Below the pieces are notes generated by a model. The model did no database searches. It had not been told where the DNA came from and saw nothing but the letters and a program-made list of their open reading frames with translations. The position numbers and the translations under genes are program-made. DNA of 64,000 bases from Paracoccus denitrificans (lineage in GTDB: Bacteria; Pseudomonadota; Alphaproteobacteria; Rhodobacterales; Rhodobacteraceae). Positions 28,241 to 38,008 of the stretch are shown piece after piece. The DNA is taken from contig NZ_FNEA01000021.1 in assembly GCF_900100045.1 (NCBI RefSeq), positions 1 through 64,000 of the forward strand, given 5' to 3'. Position 1 is the stretch's first letter. Each line of letters begins with the position of its first letter.

Positions 28241-28261
28241 TTGAATACCTGCGACAGTTTT

Positions 28262-28275
28262 ATTAGCTAGCTAAT
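28262..28275. promoter_or_regulatory. Perfect 14-bp palindrome, likely MarR operator
   Basis: ATTAGCTAGCTAAT is an exact palindrome and an AT-rich island in GC-rich DNA. It lies about 28 bases upstream of the marR-type gene. A TTGAAT at 28241-28246 could be the -35 element, placing the palindrome over the -10 region. MarR repressors usually bind such palindromes at their own promoter, so autoregulation of the whole efflux operon is inferred. Confidence 0.6.
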
Positions 28276-28303
28276 GAAATTTGCGAAAACAGCGGAAGCA
28301 CCC

Positions 28304-28735
28304 ATGCCAGACCGTCCCTTCACGCTTGTGGAAACGCTGATCGAACTGACCCGGGCGCTGCGTGCGGCCTTTGAGCAGCGCGTCGAACGGCACGGGCTGA
28401 CCTATGCGCGCGCCCGGTTGCTGACCACCATCGGCCGCCACGAGGGCGCAAGCCAAGCCGAACTGGCCGCGATTCTGGGTATCGAGACCCCGACGCTGAA
28501 GCGCCTTCTGGACGCGCTGGAGGACCAGGGTCTGGCCGAGCGCCGCCCGATCCCCGAGGACGCGCGCAAGCACGCCATCCATCTGACCGAGGCGGCGCGG
28601 ATCGAGCCCCTGCTGGGCTTTCGCGCCGAGGTCGATACCGCGCTGGCCGAAGGCATCACGCCCGAGGATCTGGTGGTGACGCGCCGGACATTGGCGCGGA
28701 TGGCGCAGAATGTGGACAGGCTGAGGCAGGCATGA
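28304..28735 (+). CDS. MarR family transcriptional regulator
   Basis: This is a winged-helix repressor, 143 residues from the ATG at 28304. That start is preceded by GGAAG at good spacing; an in-frame ATG at 28274 overlaps the palindromic operator and is less likely. The core reads ARARLLTTIGRHEGASQAEL, LGIETPTLKRLLDALEDQGL and the wing ERRPIPEDARKHAIHLT. It is followed by a DHA2 transporter with a 4-base overlap, the arrangement of EmrR-like repressors that sense drugs and release efflux genes. Confidence 0.9.
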   Translation: MPDRPFTLVETLIELTRALRAAFEQRVERHGLTYARARLLTTIGRHEGASQAELAAILGIETPTLKRLLDALEDQGLAERRPIPEDARKHAIHLTEAARIEPLLGFRAEVDTALAEGITPEDLVVTRRTLARMAQNVDRLRQA

Positions 28736-30393
28736 GCCAATCCCCGGCCGGCCCCGCGGCGCCTGTGCCCGCGTCCGCAGCCCCGGCTGCGCCGCCCTTC
28801 GTGCCGATGTCCTGGCCGGCCACGCTGGGCTATATCGGCGCCTCGATCACCATCGGGCTGACGCAGGGACTGGCGCAAGGCTTCGTCAGCACCAATATCC
28901 CGCAGATCGCCGGGGATCTGGGCGCCACCACCACGCAGGCGACCTGGCTGATGGCGGCGTTCATGATCCCGCGCGCCTCGATGCCTCTTTTGCTGATCAA
29001 GATCCGCACGCAATTCGGCCTGCGCCGCTTTGCCGAGGTTGCCATCCTGGTCTATCTGGCGGTTTCGCTGGCGGCCTTTGCCATCTCGGACCTGCGCTCG
29101 GCGGTGGCGGTGCAGTTCTTTGCCGGCATGGCCTCGGCTCCGCTGTCCACGCTGGCCTTCATGTATATGCTCGAGCCGCTGCCGCCCCAGTGGAAGATGC
29201 GGCTGGGACTGCCCATGGTGCTGGCCACGGTCGCCACCGGGCCCATGCTGGCGCGGGTGATCTCGCCGGCGCTGATGGGCGATCACGGCTGGGACGGGCT
29301 GCATTTCATGGCGCTGGGGCTGGCGGCGGTCTCGCTGGGGCTGGTCTATGCCCTGCCGCTGACCTCGGCCCCGCGCGTCAAGGTGATCGCGGCCATGGAC
29401 CTGGTCAGCTGGCTGCTGATCGCCACCGGATTCGGTGGGCTGACGGTCGCCTTCGTCATGGGCTCGCTTCATTGGTGGACGGATGCGGACTGGCTGGGCT
29501 GGGTTCTGGCGCTGGCCATCGTGGCGCTGACGCTGGCCGTGGTGATCGAGTTGCACCGCAAGGCGCCGCTTCTGGACATCCGCTGGCTCGTCAGCCCGGC
29601 CATGCTGCACCTGACGGCGACATTGCTGATCTTTCGGCTGGTGCTGTCCGAGCAAAGCTCGGGCGCACCGCGCATGTTCCAGGTGCTGGGCGTGACGCAG
29701 GACCAGCTGGTGCCGCTTTTCGCGCTGATCTCGGCCGCGACGGTGCTGGGCGGGCTGGCGCTGATCCCCTTCATGAAGCCCGAGCGCGTGCCGCTGTTCC
29801 ATGTCATCGCGCTGGTGCTGATCGCCGCCGGCGCCTTCATGGACAGCCATGCCACCATGGACACCCGGCCGGCGCAGATGATGCTGAGCCAGGCGATGAT
29901 CGCCTTTGCCGGCTCGTTCTTCCTGGCGCCGGCGATGATGCGCGGGCTACTTTCGGCCCTGGCGCGCGGGCCGAACTACATCCTGTCCTTCGTCATCGTC
30001 TTTCTGTCCACGCAATCGCTGGGCGGGGCCATCGGCTCGGGCCTGTTCTCGACCTTCATCAACCACCGGCAGGTGCTGCATCTGCAGGTGCTGCGCGAGG
30101 AACTGGTCGCTGCCGACCCGCTGACCGCGGCCGAGATCGCGCAGCGCAGCATGGCGCTGGCGCCGCAGATCGCCGATGTGGCGCAGCGCAACGCGCAGGC
30201 GGTGGCCCAGATCGCGCAGGATGCCGGCGTGCAGGCCTATGTCATGGCCTATAACGATGCCTATTTCCTGACCTTCCTGGTGGCGGCGGCGGCGCTTTGC
30301 GCGCTGCTCCTGCACCTGTTCCGCGACTGGCTGGCGGCGCGCATCAAGCCGCTCTCCTCCAGCACCCCAACCCATTCCGAGCCCAAGACATGA
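28732..30393 (+). CDS. DHA2-type MFS drug efflux permease (EmrB-like)
   Basis: This 553-residue, 14-helix major-facilitator protein is the inner-membrane pump of a tripartite Emr-type system. An unusual Pro/Ala-rich N-terminal tail (about 25 residues) precedes the first helix. FVSTNIPQIAGDLGATTTQATWL replaces the usual DHA2 'VALPxIxxxLG' start. A C-terminal cytoplasmic/periplasmic segment from about 450 to 500 is rich in Gln and Ala, before the last helix. It overlaps the MarR gene and the HlyD gene by 4 bases each, so the operon order is repressor-pump-adaptor. The substrate is unknown. Confidence 0.88.
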   Translation: MSQSPAGPAAPVPASAAPAAPPFVPMSWPATLGYIGASITIGLTQGLAQGFVSTNIPQIAGDLGATTTQATWLMAAFMIPRASMPLLLIKIRTQFGLRRFAEVAILVYLAVSLAAFAISDLRSAVAVQFFAGMASAPLSTLAFMYMLEPLPPQWKMRLGLPMVLATVATGPMLARVISPALMGDHGWDGLHFMALGLAAVSLGLVYALPLTSAPRVKVIAAMDLVSWLLIATGFGGLTVAFVMGSLHWWTDADWLGWVLALAIVALTLAVVIELHRKAPLLDIRWLVSPAMLHLTATLLIFRLVLSEQSSGAPRMFQVLGVTQDQLVPLFALISAATVLGGLALIPFMKPERVPLFHVIALVLIAAGAFMDSHATMDTRPAQMMLSQAMIAFAGSFFLAPAMMRGLLSALARGPNYILSFVIVFLSTQSLGGAIGSGLFSTFINHRQVLHLQVLREELVAADPLTAAEIAQRSMALAPQIADVAQRNAQAVAQIAQDAGVQAYVMAYNDAYFLTFLVAAAALCALLLHLFRDWLAARIKPLSSSTPTHSEPKT

Positions 30394-31472
30394 CCAAGAA
30401 CCACCTTATCCCGACGCTGATTGCCCTGGCGGCCGGCCTGGCCGGCCTGTTGATCGTGCTTTACGCCTGGCACCTGCCGCCATTCCGTCCGGCGCATCCG
30501 CAGACCGAGAACGCCTATATCCGCGGCCAGCTGACCACCATCGCGCCGCAGCTTTCCGGCTATGTCGCGGCAGTCGAGGTGCGGGACTTCCAGCCCGTGA
30601 CCCGCGACCAGGTCATCGCCCGCATCGACGACCGGCAATATCGCCAGAAGCTTGCGCAGGCCCAGGCCGTGCAGCAAGGCGCCGAAGCGGCGCTGGAGAT
30701 CCAGAGCCAGGGCGTCCATTCCGCCCGGGCCAGCCTGCAATCGGCCCAGGCCGCGCTGACGGCGGCACAGGCGGCGCGGGATACGGCGGGATCGACCTGG
30801 GACCGCGCGCAGGCCCTGCAATCGCGCGGCGTCACGGCGCAAAGCTCGGCCGACCAGACCGAGCTGGCGCTGCGTCAGGCCGAAGCCGCCGTCACCCAAG
30901 CCGAAAGCGCCATCGCGGTCGCACGCGAGAACGTCAAGGGCGCCGAGGTGGGGCTGGCCGCGAAACGCGCCGAGATCGCCTCGGCCAAGGCGGCGGTGGA
31001 ACTGGCGCGGATCGACCTGGACAACACGGTGATCCGCGCGCCATCGGACGGCCGGCTGGGCCAGGTCGGCGTGCGCGTCGGCCAATATGTCACCGCCGGC
31101 ACGGCGCTGGTCAGCCATGTCGGCCCCGAGGTCTGGGTCATCGCCAATTTCCGCGAGACCGAGTTGCACGGCATCCGCATCGGCGACCGCGCCACCTTCA
31201 CCGTGGACGCCATGCAGCACCGCTCCTTCACCGGGCGGGTCGAGGCGTTCTCGCCTGCCACGGCCTCGGAATTCAGCCTGTTGTCCGCGTCCAATGCCAC
31301 GGGCAACTTCACCAAGGTCGCGCAACGCCTGCCGGTGCGCATCGCGATCGATCCGGGGCAGGAGATGGCCGAGTATCTGGAGCCGGGCCTGTCGGTGGTG
31401 GTGACGGTGGACGAGGGTTCGGGCGCCGACCGTTCGGCCCAGGCCCGGCCGATCATGGGGCATGAGGGCTGA
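30390..31472 (+). CDS. HlyD/EmrA family membrane-fusion adaptor
   Basis: This is the periplasmic adaptor for the DHA2 pump, 360 residues from the ATG at 30390 (4-base overlap with the pump gene). It has one N-terminal helix (about 8-28), the EmrA-type motif TENAYIRGQLTTIAPQLSGYV and a long alpha-hairpin rich in Ala and Gln (about 90-210). The lipoyl/beta-barrel half contains TVIRAPSDGRLGQVGVRVGQYV and VWVIANFRETELHGIRIG. No outer-membrane TolC-type gene is adjacent, so a shared channel is expected. Confidence 0.9.
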   Translation: MTKNHLIPTLIALAAGLAGLLIVLYAWHLPPFRPAHPQTENAYIRGQLTTIAPQLSGYVAAVEVRDFQPVTRDQVIARIDDRQYRQKLAQAQAVQQGAEAALEIQSQGVHSARASLQSAQAALTAAQAARDTAGSTWDRAQALQSRGVTAQSSADQTELALRQAEAAVTQAESAIAVARENVKGAEVGLAAKRAEIASAKAAVELARIDLDNTVIRAPSDGRLGQVGVRVGQYVTAGTALVSHVGPEVWVIANFRETELHGIRIGDRATFTVDAMQHRSFTGRVEAFSPATASEFSLLSASNATGNFTKVAQRLPVRIAIDPGQEMAEYLEPGLSVVVTVDEGSGADRSAQARPIMGHEG

Positions 31473-31577
31473 TTCAGCCCGACGGAAGCGGCCTTGCGCC
31501 CGCCCGCCTTGCCCGCTACCCGTTGCGGGCAAGGGCAAGCCCGCTTCCGCCAGCCCATCGACGGACCGGAGGCGACG

Positions 31578-32474
31578 ATGCAGATTCCCCTTTCCCGACG
31601 CAGCCTTCTGGCGGCATCGCTGATCGCCATGGCCGGCGGCATGGCGCGGGCGCAGGATCGCCGGCCGCGCGGGCTGGAGCCGGCCGAGCGGATCGACCAT
31701 CCCCGTGCCAGCCATTTCGACCTTGGCCCGGCCAAGGCGCCCTGGCGCATCTTTCTGGGCCTGCCGCAGGCCCCGGCGCCGCAGGGCGGCTATTCCGCGA
31801 TTCTGGCGCTGGACGGCAACGCAACCTTTCCGATCCTGTGGCATCTGCGCGAAAGGCTGGCGCCCGAGGCGCCGGTGGCGCTGGTCGGCATCGGCTATCC
31901 GGTCGAGACCCGCTTCGATCCCGCCCGCCGCTGGTTCGACCTGACCTCGCCCGGCAAGCAGCCGGTGCCGGCGCAAGACGGGTTGCGCGGCCCCGGTGAT
32001 CGTCCGACCGGCGGACAGGACGCCTTTCTCCAGATGATCGCGGCGCAACTGCTGCCCGAACTCGGCCGCCGCCTGCCGCTGGATGCCGGCGACCTGACGC
32101 TGTTCGGCCATTCTTTGGGCGGGTTGTTCGTGCTGAATGCGCTGTTCACCCAACCAGGGCTTTTCGCCCGCTATGCCGCTGCCGATCCCTCGACCTGGTG
32201 GAACGCCGGCGAGCCCCTGCGCGAGGCCCGCGCCTTTCGCGGCGGCATCATGGCGGCGGGCGGGCGGCTGGAGCCGGCGGTGCCGCTGCTGATCGCCAAT
32301 TCGGCCGGGCGCGCCTCGGCCCCGGCCGTGCCGCCGCCGATCGTGACCCTGCTGTCGGGCATTCCGGGGCTCGACCTCATCCACCGGCCCCATCCTGCGG
32401 AAAACCACGGCTCGCTCATCGGCCCCGCGGCGCGCGAGGCGCTGGAACTGCATCTGGGCAGGCCGGCCGGCTAG
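31578..32474 (+). CDS. Tat-exported alpha/beta hydrolase (esterase D / Fes-IroE-like)
   Basis: This 298-residue secreted hydrolase has a twin-arginine signal (SRRSLLAA, R7-R8; cleavage near ARA-Q). The nucleophile is in GHSLGG (S179) and a late His in ENHGS (about 276). The PF00756-type core LGLPQAPAPQGGYSAILALDGN resembles enterobactin/salmochelin esterases (IroE, Fes), so cleavage of a siderophore or other ester in the periplasm is possible. It lies about 105 bases after the HlyD gene on the same strand and could be cotranscribed. The actual substrate cannot be told from sequence. Confidence 0.8.
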   Translation: MQIPLSRRSLLAASLIAMAGGMARAQDRRPRGLEPAERIDHPRASHFDLGPAKAPWRIFLGLPQAPAPQGGYSAILALDGNATFPILWHLRERLAPEAPVALVGIGYPVETRFDPARRWFDLTSPGKQPVPAQDGLRGPGDRPTGGQDAFLQMIAAQLLPELGRRLPLDAGDLTLFGHSLGGLFVLNALFTQPGLFARYAAADPSTWWNAGEPLREARAFRGGIMAAGGRLEPAVPLLIANSAGRASAPAVPPPIVTLLSGIPGLDLIHRPHPAENHGSLIGPAAREALELHLGRPAG

Positions 32475-32495
32475 GCCGCAGCGGGGCGCGCAACG

Positions 32496-32522
32496 AAAAA
32501 GGCCGGGCGCAACGGCCCGGCC
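32496..32522 (-). terminator. Intrinsic terminator downstream of ftsK
   Basis: On the minus strand an 8-bp stem (GGCCGGGC / GCCCGGCC) with a 6-base loop is followed by TTTTT. It lies 22 bases after the ftsK stop, in the gap to the convergent esterase gene. This is a textbook Rho-independent terminator. Confidence 0.85.
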
Positions 32523-32543
32523 CTTGGTTCCGATGCGGCCGAC

Positions 32544-35228
32544 CTAGACCTCCGGCACCAGCACCTCGCGCTTGCCGACATGGTTCGCCGGGGTGACGAC
32601 GCCCTGTTCCTCCATCTGCTCGACCAGCCGCGCGGCCTTGTTGTAGCCGATGGCCAGCTTGCGCTGGATATAAGAGGTCGAGCATTTGCGGTCCTTGGCC
32701 ACGATGGCGACGGCCATGTCGTAAAGCTCGGCATCGCCGCCTTCGCCGGTGGACAGGCCCAGCACCTGGTCGATGCTGTCGGCGCGCTCTTCGTCCGGCC
32801 CCTCGACCACGCCGGCCATATAGGACGGCGGGCCAAAGGATTTCAGGTGGTTCACCACCTCCTCGACCTCTTCGTCGCTGACGAAGGGCCCATGGACACG
32901 GGTGATGCGCGAGCCGCCGGCCATGTAGAGCATGTCGCCCTGGCCCAGCAATTGCTCGGCACCCTGCTCGCCCAGGATGGTGCGGCTGTCGATCTTGGAC
33001 GTGACCTGGAAGCTGATCCGGGTCGGGAAGTTCGCCTTGATCGTGCCGGTGATGACATCGACCGAGGGCCGCTGCGTCGCCATGATCAGGTGGATCCCCG
33101 AGGCGCGGGCCATCTGCGCAAGGCGCTGGATGCAGGCCTCGATCTCCTTGCCCGCCACCATCATCAGGTCGGCCATCTCGTCCACGATGACGACGATATA
33201 GGGGAAGGTCTCGGGCTGGAATTCCTCGGTCTCGAAGACGGGCTCGCCGGTATCCTCGTCAAAGCCGGTCTGGACGGTGCGCTTGAACAGCTCGCCCTTG
33301 TCCAGCGCCTCGCGCACGCGGCCGTTATAGCCCTCGATGTTGCGCACGCCCATCTTGGACATCTTGCGATAGCGTTCCTCCATCTCGCCCACGACCCATT
33401 TCAGCGCGACGACGGCCTTCTTGGGATCGGTGACGACGGGGGAAAGCAGATGCGGGATGCCGTCATAGACCGACAGTTCCAGCATCTTGGGGTCGATCAT
33501 GATCAGCCGGCACTCCTCGGGCGAGAGCTTGTAGAGCAGCGACAGGATCATGGTGTTGATCGCCACCGACTTGCCCGAGCCGGTGGTCCCGGCGATCAAG
33601 AGGTGCGGCATCTTGGCCAGGTTCGCCACCACCGGCCCGCCGCCGATATCCTTGCCAAGCGCCAGCGGCAAAGGCTGGGTGCCGTCGCCGTAAGCCTTGG
33701 ATGCCAGGATCTCGCGCAGCACCACCTTTTCGCGCCGGGCATTGGGCAGCTCGATGCCGATCACCGACCGGCCGGGCACGGTCGAGACGCGCGCCGACAG
33801 CGCCGACATCGACCGCGCGATGTCGTCGGCCAGGCCGATCACCCGGCTGGCCTTCAGCCCCGGCGCGGGCTCCAGTTCGTAAAGCGTGACCACGGGGCCG
33901 GGGCGGACCTCGGTGATCTGGCCCTTGACGCCGTAATCGTCCAGCACCGCTTCGAGCATGCGGGCGTTCTCCATCAGCGCCTCTTGCGAAAGCTGGTGGC
34001 GCTCGACGGTGGTCGGTGCGGTCAGAAGCGACAGCGGCGGGTGTTCGTATTGGCTGGCGGCCTCGTCGAAGCGCAGTGCCGGTTGCGCCTCGGATTGCGC
34101 CTGGCGCGAGGGGACGGGCTTTTTCGGCGGCACCACCACGCGCGGCGTCCCGGCGCCGAAGGGTGCGGCGGTGACGGGTTCGGCGAAATCCTCGTCCTCA
34201 TCCTCGTCGGCGCTCAGCGGCGGCTCATGGCGGTCAGGCGCGGCGCGGCCACCGGTCAGGCGCGCGGTGACTGCCGACAGCAGGCCCCTGCCTTCCGAAC
34301 GGGCGCCCTCCGAACGGGTGCGGATCGCGTCGGTGATGCGGGCGCTGATCGCGGCGTTCGAGGGCGGCTCGTCATCGTCGGCGTAATGCGTCTCGGGGTC
34401 GATCAGTTCGGGCTCGGGCGCAAAATCGCGGTCCTCGGCCAGAGGTGCCGGGGCGGGGCGCAGGCCCGGCAGGCCGCTGCGGGGTGCCTGCGGCAGCGCG
34501 GCAGAACCGGCGCGGCCGACACGCTCGCGACGGGCCTCGGCGCGGGACTTGAGCCCGTGCGCAGCACCCGAGGACAACCGCGCCCCGCGATCCACCGCAT
34601 GCAGCGCCAGGACGCGGGCGGTGGCCAGCCCTTCGCGCAGGAAGGTGCCGATGGTCGTCAGCTCCTTGCGGTCGAAGCCCAGCACGAAGGCCAGGAAGGC
34701 CACGGCGCCGATGGCGGTCAGCAGCGCCAGCAGCTTGATCGCGATGGACGCCTTCATCGGCATCGCCGAAAGCATGCCCCCCATCAGCATGTCGCCCAGA
34801 TGCCCGCCAAGGCCGAAGCTTTGCGTCCATTCCGGGGGCGGCGCCATCGAGGTGGCATAGATCGACACCAGCACCATGGCGATGGGCAGGAAGATGCCGC
34901 GCATCAGCCGCTCTTCGCCCCGGTGCAGCATCAGCCGCAGGCCCCAGACGACCGCGCCGACCACCAGGACCCAGGTGCCGTAGCCGGTGATCATGAACAG
35001 CGCCGAGGCGACATAGGCGCCGAAGCGGCCCAGATAGTTCTGCGCCGGCTGGTCGGTCGCCGACATGAAGCTGGGATCGTCGGGGGAATAGCTGACCAGC
35101 ATCAGCGCGATCAGCACGCCCAGGATGACCAGGCCCGCGCCCAGCAGTTCCTTGCCGCGCCGTTCCAGTGCTGCCTGCGTGCTCTGGTCAAACAACGGAT
35201 CGCGATGTTTCGCCTGCCAGCTCGCCAT
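32544..35228 (-). CDS. ftsK: DNA translocase FtsK
   Basis: FtsK couples division to chromosome segregation, pumping DNA toward dif and activating XerCD. The 894-residue protein has four or five N-terminal membrane helices (to about 200), an acidic/proline-rich linker (about 220-400), then the alpha/beta motor. The Walker A motif [12 protein letters not shown] is near 545, and the Walker B-type [10 protein letters not shown] near 676. The C-terminal gamma domain (about 830-894: [24 protein letters not shown]) binds KOPS. The length fits short alphaproteobacterial FtsK. It starts 3 bases after the upstream aminotransferase stop and ends at a strong terminator. Confidence 0.97.
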   Translation of the reverse strand: MASWQAKHRDPLFDQSTQAALERRGKELLGAGLVILGVLIALMLVSYSPDDPSFMSATDQPAQNYLGRFGAYVASALFMITGYGTWVLVVGAVVWGLRLMLHRGEERLMRGIFLPIAMVLVSIYATSMAPPPEWTQSFGLGGHLGDMLMGGMLSAMPMKASIAIKLLALLTAIGAVAFLAFVLGFDRKELTTIGTFLREGLATARVLALHAVDRGARLSSGAAHGLKSRAEARRERVGRAGSAALPQAPRSGLPGLRPAPAPLAEDRDFAPEPELIDPETHYADDDEPPSNAAISARITDAIRTRSEGARSEGRGLLSAVTARLTGGRAAPDRHEPPLSADEDEDEDFAEPVTAAPFGAGTPRVVVPPKKPVPSRQAQSEAQPALRFDEAASQYEHPPLSLLTAPTTVERHQLSQEALMENARMLEAVLDDYGVKGQITEVRPGPVVTLYELEPAPGLKASRVIGLADDIARSMSALSARVSTVPGRSVIGIELPNARREKVVLREILASKAYGDGTQPLPLALGKDIGGGPVVANLAKMPHLLIAGTTGSGKSVAINTMILSLLYKLSPEECRLIMIDPKMLELSVYDGIPHLLSPVVTDPKKAVVALKWVVGEMEERYRKMSKMGVRNIEGYNGRVREALDKGELFKRTVQTGFDEDTGEPVFETEEFQPETFPYIVVIVDEMADLMMVAGKEIEACIQRLAQMARASGIHLIMATQRPSVDVITGTIKANFPTRISFQVTSKIDSRTILGEQGAEQLLGQGDMLYMAGGSRITRVHGPFVSDEEVEEVVNHLKSFGPPSYMAGVVEGPDEERADSIDQVLGLSTGEGGDAELYDMAVAIVAKDRKCSTSYIQRKLAIGYNKAARLVEQMEEQGVVTPANHVGKREVLVPEV

Positions 35229-35231
35229 GCG

Positions 35232-36425
35232 TCAACCCCCTTGATACAAACAGTTTTTCAGGCGGTTCAGGGCCGCCTCGGTCTGGTCCGCCGCTGCGAC
35301 CAGCGCCACGCGGATGAAATTCCGGCCCGGATTGCCGCCGGCCGTGTCGCGGGCCAGATAGGCGCCGGGCAGCACCTGGATTCCGGCCTCGGCCCACAGC
35401 TTCTTGGCGGCGTCCTCGCTGTCGCCGACGCTCTCGGGCACCGGCAGCCACAGGAAAAAGCCGCCCTGCACCGGCTGATAGCCCGGCACGTTGCCCAGCA
35501 CCCGGTCGGCGATGGCGTATTTCTGCTGGTAAAGCGCACGGCTTGCATCCACATGCGCCTCGTCCGTCCAGGCCATGGTGCTGACGCGCTGCACCGGCAG
35601 CGGCAGCGGTGCGCCGGCATAGTTGCGCAATTGCCGCAACTGGGCGATCTGCGCCGCGCCGCCTGCCGCAAAGCCCGAACGCAACCCCGGCAGGTTCGAG
35701 CGCTTCGACAGCGAGTTGAACATCACCACCCGGTCGGGCAGGCCCATGCGCGTGGCCACCGCCAGCGCGCCCGGCGGCGGCGTGTCGCGCCAGATCTCGG
35801 AATAGCACTCGTCGGCGAAGATCAGGAAATCGTGCCGGTCGGCCAGCGCGATCAGCTCTTCCAGGTAATCCTCCGACGCGATGCTGCCCTGCGGATTGGC
35901 CGGCGAGCACAGATAGGCCACGGTGGCACGGTCCAGCACCTCGGCCGGCAGGCCGGAAAAGCGCGGCAGGTGGCCGGTCTCCGGCACGGCGGGGACAAAG
36001 ACCGGCTCGGCGCCCACCGCCGCCGCGGCGACCGCATAGACCTGATAGAACGGGTTCGGGATCAGGATCGCGGGCTGCTGGCCGTTCTTGCGTTCCGGCG
36101 CCAGTGCCAAGGCGGCGTTGAACAGCCCCTCGCGCGTGCCGTTCAGCGCCATGATGCGCTCGGGCGCGACATCCAGCCCGTGCCGGCGCTGGAGCCAGCC
36201 CGAGATCGCGGCCAGCAGTTCGGCCGTTCCCTCGTTCGAGGGGTATTTGCCGAAATCGGCGATGCTTTCGGCCATGACCGGGCCGACGAAATCCGGCAGC
36301 GCATGGCGCGGCTCGCCGATGGTCAGGATCAGGGGATCGCCCCCGGGCTCGATGCCCGCGAGCAGTTTCCGCAGGCGCGGAAATGCGTAATCCGGCAGGT
36401 TCGAGAACCGCTCGGGAATTGCCAT
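35232..36425 (-). CDS. Class I/II PLP aminotransferase (DapC-like)
   Basis: This 397-residue fold-type I aminotransferase has the substrate region LTIGEPRHALPDF, the PLP-contact segments NGTREGLFNAA and CSPANPQGS, and IFADECYSE. The Schiff-base lysine is in SLSKRSNLPGLRSGF (about K241). The SLSKRSNLPGLR motif is typical of N-succinyl-L,L-diaminopimelate aminotransferase (DapC) in actinobacteria and alphaproteobacteria, so a role in lysine and peptidoglycan synthesis is likely but not proven. It lies immediately upstream of ftsK, probably in one transcript. Confidence 0.87.
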   Translation of the reverse strand: MAIPERFSNLPDYAFPRLRKLLAGIEPGGDPLILTIGEPRHALPDFVGPVMAESIADFGKYPSNEGTAELLAAISGWLQRRHGLDVAPERIMALNGTREGLFNAALALAPERKNGQQPAILIPNPFYQVYAVAAAAVGAEPVFVPAVPETGHLPRFSGLPAEVLDRATVAYLCSPANPQGSIASEDYLEELIALADRHDFLIFADECYSEIWRDTPPPGALAVATRMGLPDRVVMFNSLSKRSNLPGLRSGFAAGGAAQIAQLRQLRNYAGAPLPLPVQRVSTMAWTDEAHVDASRALYQQKYAIADRVLGNVPGYQPVQGGFFLWLPVPESVGDSEDAAKKLWAEAGIQVLPGAYLARDTAGGNPGRNFIRVALVAAADQTEAALNRLKNCLYQGG

Positions 36426-36553
36426 GGCTGCCTCTCAGTCGGGGTCGTCGCGCCCCGTTTTGCGGCAAGATTACCGGCAATCCCCCCATGCGTCCAGAGT
36501 TTCACGGCCAGATTGCGCCCGCCCGTGCCGGATTTGCCCGGAAAATCCGCGGC

Positions 36554-37879
36554 TCAGCGCAATGCCGCCTCGGCTGCGGCGGCCGCCGCCAGCAGGGCGC
36601 GGTCCCCGCCGGTGCGGCCCATCAGCATGATGCCGCAGCCCGGATGGCCGGTCGGCAGGCTGATCGAGGGCAGGTCCAGCAGGTTGCCGATGCGGGTGTT
36701 GCGCAGCGTCAGCAGGTTCTCGCGTGCGAAGAATTCCTCCTCGGCCAGCAGCCGGTCGACCGGCGGCGGCAGGATCGGCGCCGTGGGCAGGATCACCGCA
36801 TCGAAGCCGGCGACCAGCCGCGCCCAGTTGGCGCGCAGCCGGCCAAGTTCTTCCCAGGCGGCGACGTAATCGGCCGCCAGCACGAACTGGCCGCCGCGAA
36901 AGCGCTCCAGGATCGGCGGATACATCAGTTCGGGCGCCGCCTCGATCTGCTCGCGCCAGATGCCGTAGGCCTCGGGGGCGAACAGCAGCGGCGCCAGCAC
37001 CATGGCCTCGGCCACGCAGGGCGGCGCGGCATGCGTGATGCGGGCGCCGGCGCGGGACAGGCGGCTCACCGCATCCTCGAAACCGGCGACGGGCTCCTTG
37101 CGCGCCTCGTCGAAGGGCACGCCGTCCAGCACCATCAGCCGCAGTCCGCGCGGGCCGGCATCCGTCAGGTCGGGCGCGGTTTCGCCGCGCAGCACGGCGA
37201 AAAGCTCGGCGCAGTCCTCGACCGTGCGGGCGATGGGGCCGGCCACGTCGAAGCGGCGGCACAGCGGCACGATGCCCGTGCCGCTGACCGCGTCGGTGGT
37301 CGGCTTGAAGCCCACGAGCCCGTTCCAGGCCGCCGGCACCCGGATCGAGCCGCCGGTATCCGAGCCGATGGCCGCCGCCGCCAGTCCCAGCGCGACCGAA
37401 ACCGCCGCGCCCGAGCTCGATCCGCCCGGGGCCAGTTCCTGGTCGATGCTGTTCGGCGGCGTCGCCGTCATCGGGTTCACGCCCAGCCCGGAAAAGGCCA
37501 GCTCGGTCATATGCGTCTTGCCCAGGCAGACCAGCCCGTCCAGCGTGGCTCCGGCCAGGATCGCGGCGTCCTGCCTTGGCGTGCGGCCTTGCAGCAGGCG
37601 CGAGCCGGCCTCGGTCGCGATGCCGGCGCTGTCGATATTGTCCTTCCAGTTGATCGCCACCCCGTCCAGCAGCCCGCGGCGCAGCCCGGCGCGGGCGCGG
37701 TCATGGGCGGCGATGGCTTCGGCCCGGGCGCGTTCCGGCGTCAGCCTGGCATAGATGCGGTCGCCATAGGGGTGGCGGGCCGCGGCGTCCAGATAGGCCT
37801 CGGCCTGCTCGACAGGGCTGATCAGACCGGCCAGGATCGCCCGTCCCTGTTCCGCCGCAGATGCCCTGAGCCAATCCAT
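36554..37879 (-). CDS. Amidase signature family hydrolase
   Basis: The ATG at 37879, behind GGGGGAAGG, gives 441 residues. The amidase catalytic triad is visible: K79 in INWKDN, the cis-serine in PGGSSSGAAV (about 154-155) and the nucleophile S178 in GSDTGGSIRVPA. It resembles stand-alone amidases (some annotated AtzF- or GatA-like). No gatB or gatC is nearby, so it is not the tRNA amidotransferase subunit. The substrate is unknown. It is divergent from the UbiH-family gene, with a 129-base gap. Confidence 0.87.
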   Translation of the reverse strand: MDWLRASAAEQGRAILAGLISPVEQAEAYLDAAARHPYGDRIYARLTPERARAEAIAAHDRARAGLRRGLLDGVAINWKDNIDSAGIATEAGSRLLQGRTPRQDAAILAGATLDGLVCLGKTHMTELAFSGLGVNPMTATPPNSIDQELAPGGSSSGAAVSVALGLAAAAIGSDTGGSIRVPAAWNGLVGFKPTTDAVSGTGIVPLCRRFDVAGPIARTVEDCAELFAVLRGETAPDLTDAGPRGLRLMVLDGVPFDEARKEPVAGFEDAVSRLSRAGARITHAAPPCVAEAMVLAPLLFAPEAYGIWREQIEAAPELMYPPILERFRGGQFVLAADYVAAWEELGRLRANWARLVAGFDAVILPTAPILPPPVDRLLAEEEFFARENLLTLRNTRIGNLLDLPSISLPTGHPGCGIMLMGRTGGDRALLAAAAAAEAALR

Positions 37880-38008
37880 GCCCTTCCCCCGACCAATGTC
37901 CAAATGCCAAATAAGATACAGGCTATCCCGGCGCGGGCAGGCCCGCAATGCGCTTGGTGGCGGCTGTGCCGCATGGACATTGCCCGGCCGAAGGTCATAT
38001 TGCGCAGC

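Noticed and set aside
32580..36869. A 1429-codon plus-strand ORF opposite ftsK and the aminotransferase
   Set aside because: Composition is typical of antisense noise in GC-rich genomes, and it covers two clear genes in the other direction.
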